A DNA stretch of 64,000 nt from positions 5,725,001-5,789,000 of the forward strand of contig NW_022881614.1 of NCBI RefSeq assembly GCF_003369915.1, read 5' to 3'. The position numbers and the translations under genes were made by a program. Positions 13,101-24,700 of the stretch are shown in pieces. This DNA comes from Drosophila miranda. Lineage: Eukaryota > Arthropoda > Insecta > Diptera > Drosophilidae. A model generated the notes under the pieces. It saw only the letters and a list, made by a program, of their open reading frames with translations, was not told where the DNA came from and searched no databases. Numbering within the stretch: position 1 is the first letter of the stretch; each line of letters opens with the position of its first letter.

Positions 13101-13790
13101 CTGGCACTGGCATTGCAGCATCAACAGCAAATGGCACAGAGGCTGCTGCTGACGGGCATGACACGACACTGCACGGATTTGGCTATGTTAAAAGAACTTT
13201 GACGACACCTCGACCGGGAGGAGGCATAGGAGGCATGCCATATCAGCAGCAACTAGCTGGAAGGCAGCCAGGCGGCAGCCAACAAGTGTTTTGCATTTTG
13301 TTTTCAGTGCAATTAAAAAGCGCCTACGCCCCTGCCACACTATCCGCCCTCGAGTGTGGCTGTCGCTGCTGTTGAAAGGCCTCAAAAGAGACCAACACAA
13401 ACACGGCGAGGATATGCAAGGGGGAGCTAAAACTAGTGGCATGGTGTGGCTGTGCATTCAACACTTGAGTTCTGTTTTTTAACAGCCGCCAAACTGACAG
13501 TAAACTTTTCTGTCTCTCTCTTTTTTTCTTCCGCTAACTGCGCCTGGGGATTTGCACCAGAAATGGCTCGCGTCAAGCATTGCGTATACGTAATACATGA
13601 TGGGGCAGCTGCCTGTTGAGCGTGGCACGGGACATCCTGTGGGCCACTATCCTTGCTGAAATATGATACTAGGCCTGGTAATAATATGCAATAATTATGC
13701 GATAGTTGTGCAACAATCAGCAGTTAATGGACTGGACACAGGGGGATGCGACAGAAGGCTGCGAATGGAACGCTTTAAAATAATCTAAAA
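10149..13790. other. Non-coding stretch, no supported gene
   Basis: It contains a long T run (11033-11055), CAG-type triplet runs (12163-12196 and around 13070-13120) and a CT-rich tract near 11651-11673. Open frames are short and repeat-driven. No exon, transposon or RNA gene could be supported. Confidence 0.45.
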
Positions 13791-14906
13791 CGAGGGGGAA
13801 CGTTGTGAGTTGCTGCGGAGACCACAACTCTACAGTTATACCCGATACTAAGTCAGTATGGCTCTCCTCCGGCAGACGCCGCTAATATTAAACGACACGA
13901 CAAGGAGTGCGTGCGAGAGAGACAGAAAATCAGTCTGAGCGTGACGTCGGGCGCTGCGTAGCCAGTGCAAATTGATTTGTTCCTTTGGCTATAAAAATGA
14001 TCTGATCTGATCCAGATTCAGCAATCTGATAGATATGATCATTATCTATGATTCTGCGTTTTTAGTTTTCTCGTATCCTCAATATTGTGGATGCAACAGA
14101 TTTTCGTCCTTTGTGGGGGCGGAAGGGGGTGGGGCGAAATTTTGAGATATACGTTTTATAGTGAGATCTAACAGGAGTGCGGATACCAAATTTGGTTACT
14201 CTAGCCTTAATAGTCTCTGAGATTTGTGAATATCCCCAGATTTTCATCCTTTGCGGGGGCGGAAGGGGGTGTGGCGAAATTTTGAAACAAACTCGTCTCG
14301 GTCCGATATATTAGGAGTGTGGATACCAAATTTGGTTGCTCTAGCTTTTATAGTCTCTGAGATCTAGGCGCTAATGTTTTACTCTAAGCAAAGCCGGCTA
14401 TGCTACGTGTGTGTTAGAGAGAGACAGGGCGAGAAAAAATGAAATTGTTTTCTTGATTCTGGCTACAATATTTATACGATCTGGTTCAGATTTTGCACTC
14501 TAAAAGATATAGTCATCTTCTACGATTCTGCGTTTTTAGTTTTCTCGTATCGTCGAAATTGTGGATGCCACAGATTTTTTTCGCCCTTTGTGGGGGCGGA
14601 AGTGGGCGGGGCAAAGTTTTGAAATATTCTTGTAACAGTGACATATCACAGAAGTCTGGATCCAAAACATCGTTGCTCTCGCTCTTATAGTCTTTGAGAA
14701 CTAGGCGCTGAAGGGGACGGACAGACGGACAGACGGACGGACGGACAGACGGACAGACAGACATGGCTCAATCGACTCGGCTATTGATGCTGATCAAGAA
14801 TATATATACTTTATGGGGTCGGAAACGATTCCTTTTGGACGTTACACACATCCACTTTTACCACAAATCTAATATACCCCAATACTCATTTTGAGTACCG
14901 GGTATA
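13791..14906 (-). mobile_element. Long-form ISY-like copy (first of a tandem pair)
   Basis: It runs from cgagggggaacgttgtgagt to the terminal gggtata. It is a 1.1-kb form whose middle contains two similar blocks (each with tttcgtcctttg-ggggcggaagg and ggataccaaatttggtt) and the gagagagacagggcgag tract, all absent from the 640-bp units at 24-3216. The hairpin and the GGAC core (14715-14760) are present. Confidence 0.88.
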
Positions 14907-14915
14907 AAAAAAAAA

Positions 14916-16006
14916 CGAGGGGGAACGTTGTGAGTTGCTGCGGAGACCGCAACTCTAAATTTATACCCGATACTAAGTCAGTACGGCTCTCCTCCGGCAG
15001 ACGCCGCTAATATTAAACGACACGACAAAGAGTGCGTGCGAGAGAGACAGAAAATCAGTCTGAGCGTGACGTCGGGCGCTGCGTAGCCAGTGCAAATTTA
15101 TTTGTTCCTTTTGGCTATAAAAATGATCTGATCTGATACAGATTCAGCAACCTAATAGATATGATCATTATCTATGATTCTGCGTTTTTAGTTTTCTCGA
15201 ATGTGCAATATTGTGGATGCAACAGATTTTTGTCCTTTGGGGGGGCGGAAGGGGGTGGGGCGAAATTCTGAGATATACGTTTTATAGTGAGATCTAACAA
15301 AAGTGCGGATACCAAATTTGGTTACTCTAGCCTTAATAGTCTCTGAGATTTGTGGATGCCCCAGATTTTCGTCCTTTGCGGGGGCGGAAGGGGGTGTGGA
15401 CACGAAACGGTCAAGATCCGATATCACAGGAGTGTGGATACCAAATTTGGTTGCTCTGGCTCTTATAGGTTCTGAGATCCTTGAACTCATATTTTGCAAT
15501 TTGCAAAACCGACCATGAAACCTGTGTGTTAGAGAGAGACAGAGCGAGAAAGAATGAAATTGTTTTCTTGATTCTGGCTATAATAATTATACGATTGAGA
15601 TTTTACACTCTAGAACATATAGTCATCCTCTACGATTCTGCGTTTTTGGTTTTCTCGTATCTTTAAAATGGTGGATGCCACAGATTTTCGTCCTTTGTGG
15701 GGGCGGAAGTGGGCGGGGCGAAGTTTTGAAATATTTTTGTAGCAGTGACATATCACAGAAGTCTGGATCCAAAACAACGTTGCTCTAGCTCTTATAGTCT
15801 TTGAGCACTAGGCGCTGAAGTGGACGGACAGACGGACAGACGGACGGACGGACAGACAGACAGGGCTCAATCGACTCGGCTATTGATGCTGATCAAGAAT
15901 ATATACAATTCATGGGGTCGGAAACGATTCCTTCTGGACGTTACACACATCCACTTTTACCACAAATCTAATATACCGCAATACTCATTTTGAGTATCGG
16001 GTATAA
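14916..16006 (-). mobile_element. Long-form ISY-like copy (second of a tandem pair)
   Basis: It follows the previous copy head-to-tail across a nine-A spacer and has the same parts. Its GA tract reads gagagagacagagcgagaaa (15531-15551), where the neighbour reads acagggcgagaaaaaa. It ends at tatcgggtataa; the following caatttgcctgg is unrelated DNA. Confidence 0.88.
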
Positions 16007-16048
16007 CAATTTGCCTGGATATCCCGACTTTTCGATTCCCTTCTAGTG

Positions 16049-16604
16049 TAATATATTTGTTCGGGCCAGCCGCTAAAGAATAACCGTAACTTTAACATTA
16101 TTATTGTATGAGCAGAGAGAGCCGCCTATGTTGTAAAACGTTGACGTTCTGCAGAGCTGCTGCGCTCTCCCGCTAAAGGGGCTCTCTGCCGCCGCCACTT
16201 CGGCAACTACTTTGATCTGCTGCCGCCACTTCGGCAATCACTTTGATCTAACGCCGTCGTCTATAGTTTAGTTCTATGCTAACCCCTCTGCGCATTGGTT
16301 GCATATCGATCTCGCATAAGGTTTATCTGGCAATAGCAAGCAATCGGCTTCCGCTAAGCCACCAAGATTAAATACGAATTATAAAGTTTAACCCGAAATC
16401 TCTTTTCATTTTTGAAACACATAGGTGCCAAAAAAGCTTGGCATCTCAAACAATATTGTTAAGGGTTTCTGGAGAAAATAGCACTGTGTTCTTTTGATTG
16501 TAAAAGAATGAAGAACATATCTGAAGTGGAAGGATCATATTTGAGGGTAGCTGTAGCTCTTGAGCAGCTTCAAGTGTTCATAGATAAAGTAATGGGTACA
16601 TCGG
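16049..16604 (+). mobile_element. Possible LTR-retrotransposon relic hosting the LOA-like insertion
   Basis: From about 16058 (tgttcgggccagccgc) to about 16425 the sequence looks like a long terminal repeat, ending next to ataggtgccaaaaaagc, which resembles a tRNA-primer site. It holds a near-perfect 30-bp direct duplication (ctgccgccacttcggcaa...actttgatct, 16187-16250). A frame opening at 16508 (MKNISEVEGSYLRVAVALEQ...) could be the start of a gag gene; it is interrupted at 16604 by the non-LTR element and resumes briefly after 21700. No partner LTR or pol is seen. The family is not identified and the call is tentative. Confidence 0.35.
16590..16604 (+). repeat. Left target-site duplication of the LOA-like element
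   Basis: The 15-mer taatgggtacatcgg occurs here and again at 21686-21700, bracketing the element exactly. Confidence 0.85.
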
Positions 16605-16780
16605 CTGGCGAAAATCCTCTAGCTGAAACCTCCACGAGGGTGCCGGCTGGGCAATGGACACTGCATTACCCGGGACAAGGGTAATGCACTGTCGCTTGCT
16701 CTGTCCGGGGTAATGCAGTGTCTAGCTAAGGCTATGGTCCGGCGTCTTCCCGATTCAAAGTATGGACCCTCGGGCCAAAT

Positions 16781-18232
16781 ATGGAGGCGAAGAAGGATAA
16801 AGCACGGGTTGGGATGTCAACCCAAACGTCGGTGGGAAGCGTGACTGCTACCACCGGCGGGCACGGGGAGGAGCAATCCTCTCTGCGTGTCGCCAGCGGT
16901 CACACTTCAGACTTGGCGGGAGCAGGCCAAGTCAGTTGTAAAGCTTCTGCCACAACAACAACAACAAAAACAACTCACTCCGCAGCCTGCAAGTTGAGCC
17001 GCACAGATGCCGTAGTCGACACAGACACGGATCTGGAGAGCGTGCTCTCTATGAGCAGGACGGAGGAAGAGAGCCTTCTCCGCTCACCGGAACCAGGCAC
17101 CAGCTCCCTGCGTAGGGAAGGGCCGAAGCGTTCCAAGGAGGGGATGAAGGCCAAAGCACAATACAAAGCGGCCCTCAATATCAAAAGCCGGCTGCAAGGT
17201 AAAGTAGACATCTCCCAGGTGGAGAAGGTCAAGCTAGCCTGGGCCGAGCAGCGAGTAGAGGAGGGCCGACTACATTACGCCCAGATGCCACAGATGAGGG
17301 CGTCGAATGGCGAATATGCCAATAAGGTGGAGGAGATGATGGCCACCAAGAGGCAACGCTCGACTGAGAGTGCCATTAAAGACACTCCGGCGAGCAAGCG
17401 GCAACGCGGGCCCAAGAGTGCAGCCCCTCCACCGAAAGTGGCCAAGAAGCCATCGAAATCGAACGCGAAGGTCAGCGATGTGACCAAACGACATTTGATC
17501 GTGGCACTCATCGACCGGAGCGAGGAAAACGTCAAGATGTCAGCGGCACAGTGGAAGCTTGTGCACGCGCGTCTCGTCGACGCACTGTTTGCACACATGG
17601 AAGAAGACCCCGCGGCCCCTATGCCCACGTTCGATGGTGCTGGGTGGCTAAATGGGGTTAAGATCCTAAAGTGCAACGACGATCCAACCCTAAGGTGGCT
17701 GACGCGTACGGTCTGCCAACTGGAGGCGATGTGGGAGGGGGCCAAGCTGGAGGTTGTGGACCGTGAGCTTATCCCGTCCAAGCCTAAGGCGAAGGTACTC
17801 TTCCCCATCACAATCCAGGGAGACCGAGCGCTGAAGCTCCTTCAGCGGCAAAACGCGGACGTGCCAACGACCGATTGGAGGATCCTACACATTGGTAGCC
17901 CACTACCCAACGAGGGGGGCCAATGTGTGAACCTCCAAATAAACAAGGAGGCAGAGGATCTGCTGTATCCCAAGTTCGGGAAGATGGCGTGGGGCATGGG
18001 TAGCGTCTACCTGCGCCTCAAAAAGCGCCACCCTGAGGACAAGGACGCGCATACCCTGCAGGTAGGCGAGGTGGAAAAGGACTTAGGTCTCGAGTCCATC
18101 GTGGAGGCCGCCCAGGGTCTTGCGCTTGAGGACGAAGACGAGGAAGACGGTGACCTGACGTTAGTAGTCAACCCGTCGGATGCAAGTGAGCCAGCCACCC
18201 ATGCTGAGTGTGCTGCAGCTAAACTTGCATAA
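16781..18232 (+). CDS. ORF1 (gag-like) of the LOA-like element
   Basis: It is open for 483 codons from an ATG. The first 100 residues are Ser/Thr-rich, followed by a basic, helical and Lys/Arg-rich region (about 115-240). A folded domain (about 245-430) includes the stretch DRSEENVKMSAAQWKLVHAR and KARHPED-like motifs, and the tail is acidic (EDEDEEDGD, near 455). No CCHC zinc knuckle is visible. By family analogy it would bind element RNA in the ribonucleoprotein. ORF2 begins inside its last 32 bases in another frame, a normal overlap for such LINEs. The frame is intact, unlike ORF2, which suggests the copy is not old. Confidence 0.8.
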   Translation: MEAKKDKARVGMSTQTSVGSVTATTGGHGEEQSSLRVASGHTSDLAGAGQVSCKASATTTTTKTTHSAACKLSRTDAVVDTDTDLESVLSMSRTEEESLLRSPEPGTSSLRREGPKRSKEGMKAKAQYKAALNIKSRLQGKVDISQVEKVKLAWAEQRVEEGRLHYAQMPQMRASNGEYANKVEEMMATKRQRSTESAIKDTPASKRQRGPKSAAPPPKVAKKPSKSNAKVSDVTKRHLIVALIDRSEENVKMSAAQWKLVHARLVDALFAHMEEDPAAPMPTFDGAGWLNGVKILKCNDDPTLRWLTRTVCQLEAMWEGAKLEVVDRELIPSKPKAKVLFPITIQGDRALKLLQRQNADVPTTDWRILHIGSPLPNEGGQCVNLQINKEAEDLLYPKFGKMAWGMGSVYLRLKKRHPEDKDAHTLQVGEVEKDLGLESIVEAAQGLALEDEDEEDGDLTLVVNPSDASEPATHAECAAAKLA

Positions 18233-21200
18233 AAGCAAGGTAGCGTCGGCGGAGCTCCTTATCGCCATGGCAAGGGCTCGCCGACATAGCTCTAGTCCAG
18301 GAGCCCTGGATTGCGACAGGCAATTCAGAGGCCGGACTAAAGTCCTCAAATCACAACCTGTTCTACGCAACATCGGTAAGCAGGAACAGAACCGTCGTAC
18401 TCGTACGAAAGGGAATCCATGCTTACCTTATGTCTCATTACAGCACGGATGACCTGACGGTTGTGATGCTGGAAAGCGAGGAAAAGCGCCTTCTGGTGGC
18501 TTCCTGCTACATGGCTCACGACAGACCCGCACCACCCGACGAACTCAGGAGCCTGGTGACAGAAGCCGGCACCAAAAACTATCAACTCGTCATCGGGACG
18601 GATGCCAATGCCCACCACAATGTGTGGGGAAGCACCGACATCAATGATAGAGGTGAGTCACTCTTAGACTTTATACTTTATACTAATCTATATATAGCAA
18701 ACGTCGGGGAGGAGCACACCTTCGTGGGTCCGACTTCATCCAACGTGCTAGACCTAACACTAGCAACGGGAAACAGTACTACGGTATCTAGCTGGAGGGT
18801 CCTTGAAAGACCCTCCTTCTCAGATCACAAGTACATTCAGTTTAAGTGCGACTTCAAACATTCTTCGAAACATTCTTCGAAGGTAATAGTCTATAGAAAC
18901 CCCCGGAATACAAACTGGGAAAAGTTTAAAAAGACAGTTACTTCGAAGCTCGCGAGTCCGGGCACAGTGAAATCCGCGGAGGACATAGAGAAGTCTCTAG
19001 AGACCCTATCCAACGCGTTGCTGGACGCCTACCACACATCGTGCAAACCCTCGAGGACGAAGAAGAGGTCCAAGCCACTCTGGTGGAGCCGGGATCTCTC
19101 TCTTCAAAGGGACAACCTCAAGGAATTCTTTAAGATCGCCAAACAAGCGAACGAAGGGATCGTCTATGAGGAATACAGACTCCTACTCAGGAGCTACAAG
19201 AAGGAAATACGTAAAGCACAACGGAACTCGTGGAGGACCTTCTGCTCCAACATCGAGAAAGTACCAGAAACCGCACGGCTACGGAAGCTGCTCTCTAAGC
19301 AGCCTACCATACAAAGCCAATTAAAGCTAGATGACGGACAGTGGACAGAGGGCAGTGACGAAGCCCTAACAGCACTAATGGAGGAACATTTCCCTGGTTG
19401 CACCGAGGTCGCTGATGCCAAAGAGCACCAGGACCTAGCAACCGAGGAACAACACCCCCCAACAGATTTGTTAACCACCAAGCGAATCCACTGGGCAATA
19501 GACTCCTTTGCGGGCACAAAAGCACCAGGACTTGACGGGATATTCCCAGCCATGATGCAGGTGACCAAAGAGGCGATTACCCCATGGCTCTCCGCAATAT
19601 TCACAGCTTGTATAAGTACTGGCTATATCCCTATCCAATGGAGAACCTCGAGAGTTGTCTTCCTCCCAAAGGCAGGAAAGTGCAGCCATGCGAGTCCCAA
19701 GGACTATAGACCGATAAGCCTTACCTCCTTTATATTAAAAACGCTAGAAAAGCTGCTGGACTTACACATCAGGAATGAGGTAGGGGGACTGATGTCAACC
19801 AACCAGCATGCCTATACTAAAGGGAAATCGGTGGAGACCGCACTACATTCGGTAGTAGCTACCATTGAGAAAGCCCTTCACAATAAAAAGTATGCACTGG
19901 GAGTATTCGTGGACATCTCCGGAGCATTCAACAACGTGGCTACGGAAGCAATAACAAATTGCCTGGTAGCAACTAATACACACCCAGCAATCAACCTGTG
20001 GATAAGGAACCTCCTAGGTTGCAGACGGGTGCAATCAGAGTGGGGCACCGCTTCCATGGTGAAAGAGGCACACAGAGGCACACCCCAGGGTGGAGTCCTG
20101 TCGCCCCTCCTGTGGAATCTGGTGGTCGACGACCTCATCAAGAGATACGAAAGGAAGGCCCCAATAATAACAGCTTATGCGGACGACATAAGCATACTTA
20201 TTACGGGTGTTTGCCCATCGACCCTCAGCTCACTAATGCAACGAACACTCAGGGAGATACGCGAGTGGGCGGAAGAAGTAGGACTCAGTATCAACGCGGA
20301 CAAGACGGACCTCATCCTCTTTACCAAGAGGTACAAGGTACCGATATGGACCCCCCCGATGATCAATCAAACTAGGCTAACCCCAAAAACACAAGTCAAA
20401 TACCTGGGCACAGTACTGGATAGTAAACTGGCATGGAAACCCAATGTATTGGAAAGGGTGAAGAAGGCCACCATTGCGCTTTATGCATCCAAGAAGATGC
20501 TCAGCAGCACATGGGGCCTATCTCCGGCTCTGATGCATTGGATTTACATCTCGGTGGTGCGACCAACTCTGCTGTATGGAGTCTTAGTGTGGTGGCAAGC
20601 TACTGGAAAGAAAACGTATCATAAGCTTATGGAAAGGACTCAGCGACAGGCTTTGCTCTGTATTACAGGGGCACTGAGGTCAACCCCAACAAAAGCACTC
20701 GAAACCCTACTTGGAATCGAACCCCTAGACATCCACGCCCGTCTGACTGCAGAAAAGGCAGCACAACGCCTTATCGCTTCAGGAAATATGTCGCCACAAG
20801 AATACGGGCATAGTTCAATTGGAAGGGAAATGAACAGATCAACTGATTACATGACCCCCCAAACATGCCTCGACGTAAAAACAACTGCATCCTTGGGACC
20901 TGAAGACTGGAAAATCGGAAGAGACCAAACGGAGCACATCAATATATATACGGACGGCTCCAAGATAGACGGAGGAGTAGGAGCGGGCCTATACTGTACA
21001 GACCCTGAGATAAGGCTGTCATATAAGATACCGTATCATTGTAGCATATTCCAGGCAGAGGTTTTTGCCATCAGGAAAGCAGCAGAAGTCGCTCTTCTCA
21101 CTGAAAGAGCACACGATGCGGTCAACCTATTCGTCGACAGCCAAGCGGCGATAAGATCCATGCAGTCGTCCGCAGTCAGTTCCAGAAATGTCTTGGCGAG

Positions 21201-21585
21201 CAGGGAGGCACTAGATACCCTAAGCACGACAAAGTCAGTGCGGATCTACTGGATTCCCAGCCACCAGGGCATCGAAGGGAACGAGACGGCGGACGTACTA
21301 GCTAAGGAAGGCGTCGGGCTGGCGAATACGAGAACCGAGAACGTGCCTGTCTCCCTCAGAACGCTGCAAAGCGATCTAGAAAAGCAGGCCGGATCAGAAA
21401 CCGAATGTAGGTGGAGGAGTACCACCGCCTGCAGAACCTCGAAAATCATGTGCAAGGAACGCAATGACAAACTCAGCCACTACCTGCTGCACCTACCACG
21501 GAAGGACTGCAGATTATTAGTGGGAATATTAACGGGACACTGCCTGGCTGCGGCGCATGCGACAAAGGACTTCAAAACCCACTAA
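18201..21585 (+). pseudogene. ORF2 (endonuclease, reverse transcriptase, RNase H) of the LOA-like element, frameshifted
   Basis: It starts at an ATG overlapping ORF1 (MLSVLQLNLHKSK, the first strand of the APE-type endonuclease). The frame slips near 18265-18285, and the protein continues in the frame open to 21585. Endonuclease motifs include GTDANAHHNVWG and SDHKYIQF. The reverse transcriptase shows KAPGLDGI, GTPQGGVLSPLLW and the catalytic AYADDI (around 20176). RNase H follows with IYTDGSK, FQAEVFAI and DSQAAI, then HQGIEGNETADVLAKEG. The expected C-terminal Cys/His segment is missing: after TGHCLAAAHATKD the frame ends at 21585 and the downstream sequence looks deleted. One frameshift and a shortened end make it non-functional. 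Confidence 0.85.
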
Positions 21586-21685
21586 ACACTGCCGCGACGG
21601 TTCATACCCCCCCTATCCGGACAACTAAGTGCCATACTGGCCTATGTGGGGCCCCCTCTGAGGGCCGTCCGGGTCAACCTAACCC

Positions 21686-21700
21686 TAATGGGTACATCGG
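21686..21700 (+). repeat. Right target-site duplication of the LOA-like element
   Basis: Second copy of taatgggtacatcgg, directly after the element end. Confidence 0.85.
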
Positions 21701-24700
21701 GAATGTATATATGATGTTTATTTGGAAACTCTTCCTTCTGCTTTCCAAAGACAATTAATTCCGTGGATCCAACATACCCTGCAATCGCTGCTCTCATAAA
21801 AACACACATTTATTGCAAACAAAAATGTATAAATTTACAAAAAATACTTTAATTACTTTGGAGAGACAAATTCGAGTACATATAAGCGCCTTTATCCATT
21901 CCAGCGAGGGGTATAAGCGATGACTGGTTAGAAAAAAAAACATTTCCTTTTTTTGACAAAGGCCTACTTTGGGGGAATCTGAATACGCTTGAATTATTCA
22001 GAGCATGTAACTGATGAAGCAGAAACGAGACGACAGACAGAGAGAACGAGAACGAGAACTCCAATTTTCAATGTTTGAGTATTTTTGAGTGCTACGTGCT
22101 ATAGATATATTCATGCGACTCTGCTTGTGAGGAGTTGCCAGCCTCAAGTGCTTTTGTGTGTGTATGTGTGTGTGTGCATGGCCTATTATGCTACCAAATG
22201 AAAGTGGTAATAAATTGGACAAGATGTTGCCATAAACCACGACAAGCCACAGCAGGAGGCATCGAGACAGGCTCACGGCCTATCCGGGCCCCCGCCCCTC
22301 GCTTGCAAATGCAACGCATGCAACAAGAACAGCAACAAAGTCCAACAAGAACCAACGTCATTATCATTTACGAAATGCATTCGAGAACCGAATCCAGCTG
22401 CTGGCCAACAGCTGACATGGCTGCTGCTGCTGCTGCTGATGCTTCACAAATTGAAATTGAAACGAAAATATCTCAAAGTGAATATCATGTGGAGTGTAGA
22501 ATGTGGGATGTGGGATGTACGATGTATGATGGGTACCCAGGACGACACGTAAATGCTTCTAAATGCATCGAATAGCTTTAGCTGGATTTGGTCAAAGGAA
22601 GAGTGTTTCCCGTTTCCCATTTCCCATTTCCCATTTCCCAGTTCCCATTTCCTGCTCTAAGTTATTAAATACGCAGAGCTTCTGGAGACTTGCAACATCC
22701 TGAAATTATTGTTGTGGCTGGGATTCATATGCCAATTAGTTGTCTGTGTGCTTCAATTTCAAGTGGAGCTGCTTGCGAGTGGCATCACTATTCAAATAGA
22801 TCCCATTAATCAAGGAACGCTTACCGCTTACCGCTTACCGCTGCTGCCTTTTCTTTCAGAGGTCAACCTTTAATGGGTTCCGCAAGAATTATCCGCTGTG
22901 AAATGTATTGTTGGCAGAAGGTTTTTCTGGAGCTTTTTATGGTTTTCAGTAAACTTGAACACTCACATATACTTTATTTTCTCAATACTTAATTTCATTA
23001 CGTAATTTGATCAGACCTTCGGTTTCACCTGTTGCTCTAAATCGTTCAGTCCATCGACTCCCCCACTCTCTCTCTCTATCTGGCTCTCTCGATATGCGAA
23101 TCCCTCTAATTAGTTGTTATTATGGCCATAGTCTATGCCACTACTGGATGCGGTTCATATTCTGCTCTAAGACCAACTTGTGTTCGGGTTTCGCCTTCTC
23201 TCGAATTCAAATTGAGATTACAAATTTAATGCGTATACGAAACGCTTGGCAGAAATGAAACTGCTACTGCCAATGCACCTCCTGCTGTTGCTGCTGCTGC
23301 TGCCGTCTGTCCGTTAATACGCTGCTTTGTCTCTGATAGTTTTCACAGTCGTCATTGTTGTGTCCTGGCAAAGGGTGTTCTGATTTTAATCGAATGTTTG
23401 CAATGCTGTGAAGGAAGTATTTCCAAGCCTATACTCCAAGTATTCTTGACCAGCATCAAATGGCGTTTACAAATGTTTATAAATAACAATATATCCTTTA
23501 GGGTATTAAATGCTTCTGCATTCGAATCTACTGTTCTGTTCTCTCTGTGTTTTTGTTGTTGTTAAATATTTGTATTTCCCCGGCTATGGCTATCAGAGCA
23601 GGGAAAACAATCAGCGCCTGGACAAAGTTTGTGAAAAGTTTTTCCCTTCACACTCGCTCTTCTTCGGTCGCTCCCTCCCTCTCCCTGACACACGCTCTGT
23701 TGTTGTATGTGATAGGATTTTTATGTAAAACATAATTGCAGATTAGTCGCAGCGGAAATGTGCAAATAGAAAAAAATAAGCAAAATCGCAAGAGAAGAAA
23801 AGGGAACAAAACATAAAATTGTAATCGTTCTGTTGCCGTTCTGTTAAAGAGGATTAAACATGAGTGAAAGTGCGTCAGGGATTTCTCAGCAGAGTCCAGA
23901 GATAGAGTGTGGGGTAGGGGTAGAGGGAGGGGTAGGGGGAGAGACTATGAATGAAAGAGTGGAAACAGCATGAGTGCCACTCTAAAATTGCCGTATGAAT
24001 ACGAATCCTGCAACTGCAACGACAACTGGCTGTCAATTTGTTTGCCCCTTTCTGCCACTCTCCAATTCTGCCGCTGCTGCTGCTCCTGCTCTGATTCTGT
24101 TGCTCTTCCCCCTTCTCATAGGCACACACGTAAAAGCAAGAGTACACACATACAAAAAGGATATTTTCAATTAATTACAAACTAATCGAAAATGAAACGA
24201 TACCTTCGACAGCTTTGGATACCCTACCATATGACACATACATATGTAGGTATTTGCATCCGATTTCGATTAAATTTCTCATGCAAAACCATATTTAAGG
24301 GCAGTTAATGTTATTTGGTTGGAATATCTTCAGATAGATATATTGAACAGTTCAAAAGAACCGAAATTGGCAGGTCAGAAGGATGCTTTCATCAGCCGCA
24401 AAAACACTTTTGGATCGTCTGTTCGAATCAACAAAATATGGCTTCAAATTAAAAAGGAAAAAGAGAGAGGGCTGAGGCCTCTTCCGCTGGTCAGGGGAAA
24501 ATGATATCGAGGGGTTACGACACTCAATGGCAATACGTTTCGCCTATTTGCACAACAAATGAAGTTGAAAATGACTCCGGAGAAGGAGTTCTCTGGGAAG
24601 TACCTGCATTCTCCCCACATTTCGTGGCATCTCCTCTGCCAGCTCTAAATGGAAACGTAAATATTTGAGCTGCAATCGAGATACCTGTGTCCGACCTGTG

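Larger units (their letters stand above)
16605..21685 (+). mobile_element. LOA-like non-LTR retrotransposon, 5.08 kb, with target duplication
   Basis: The element starts at ctggcgaaaatcc and ends at gtcaacctaaccc, flanked by a perfect 15-bp repeat. It carries a gag-like ORF1 and an ORF2 with endonuclease, reverse transcriptase and RNase H in that order, an architecture of the LOA/I group of Jockey-related LINEs, which in obscura-group flies includes bilbo and TRIM. It has a long 5' leader and no poly(A) tail. ORF2 has one frameshift, and its 3' end is shortened, so the copy is not autonomous. The exact family needs a search. Confidence 0.85.
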
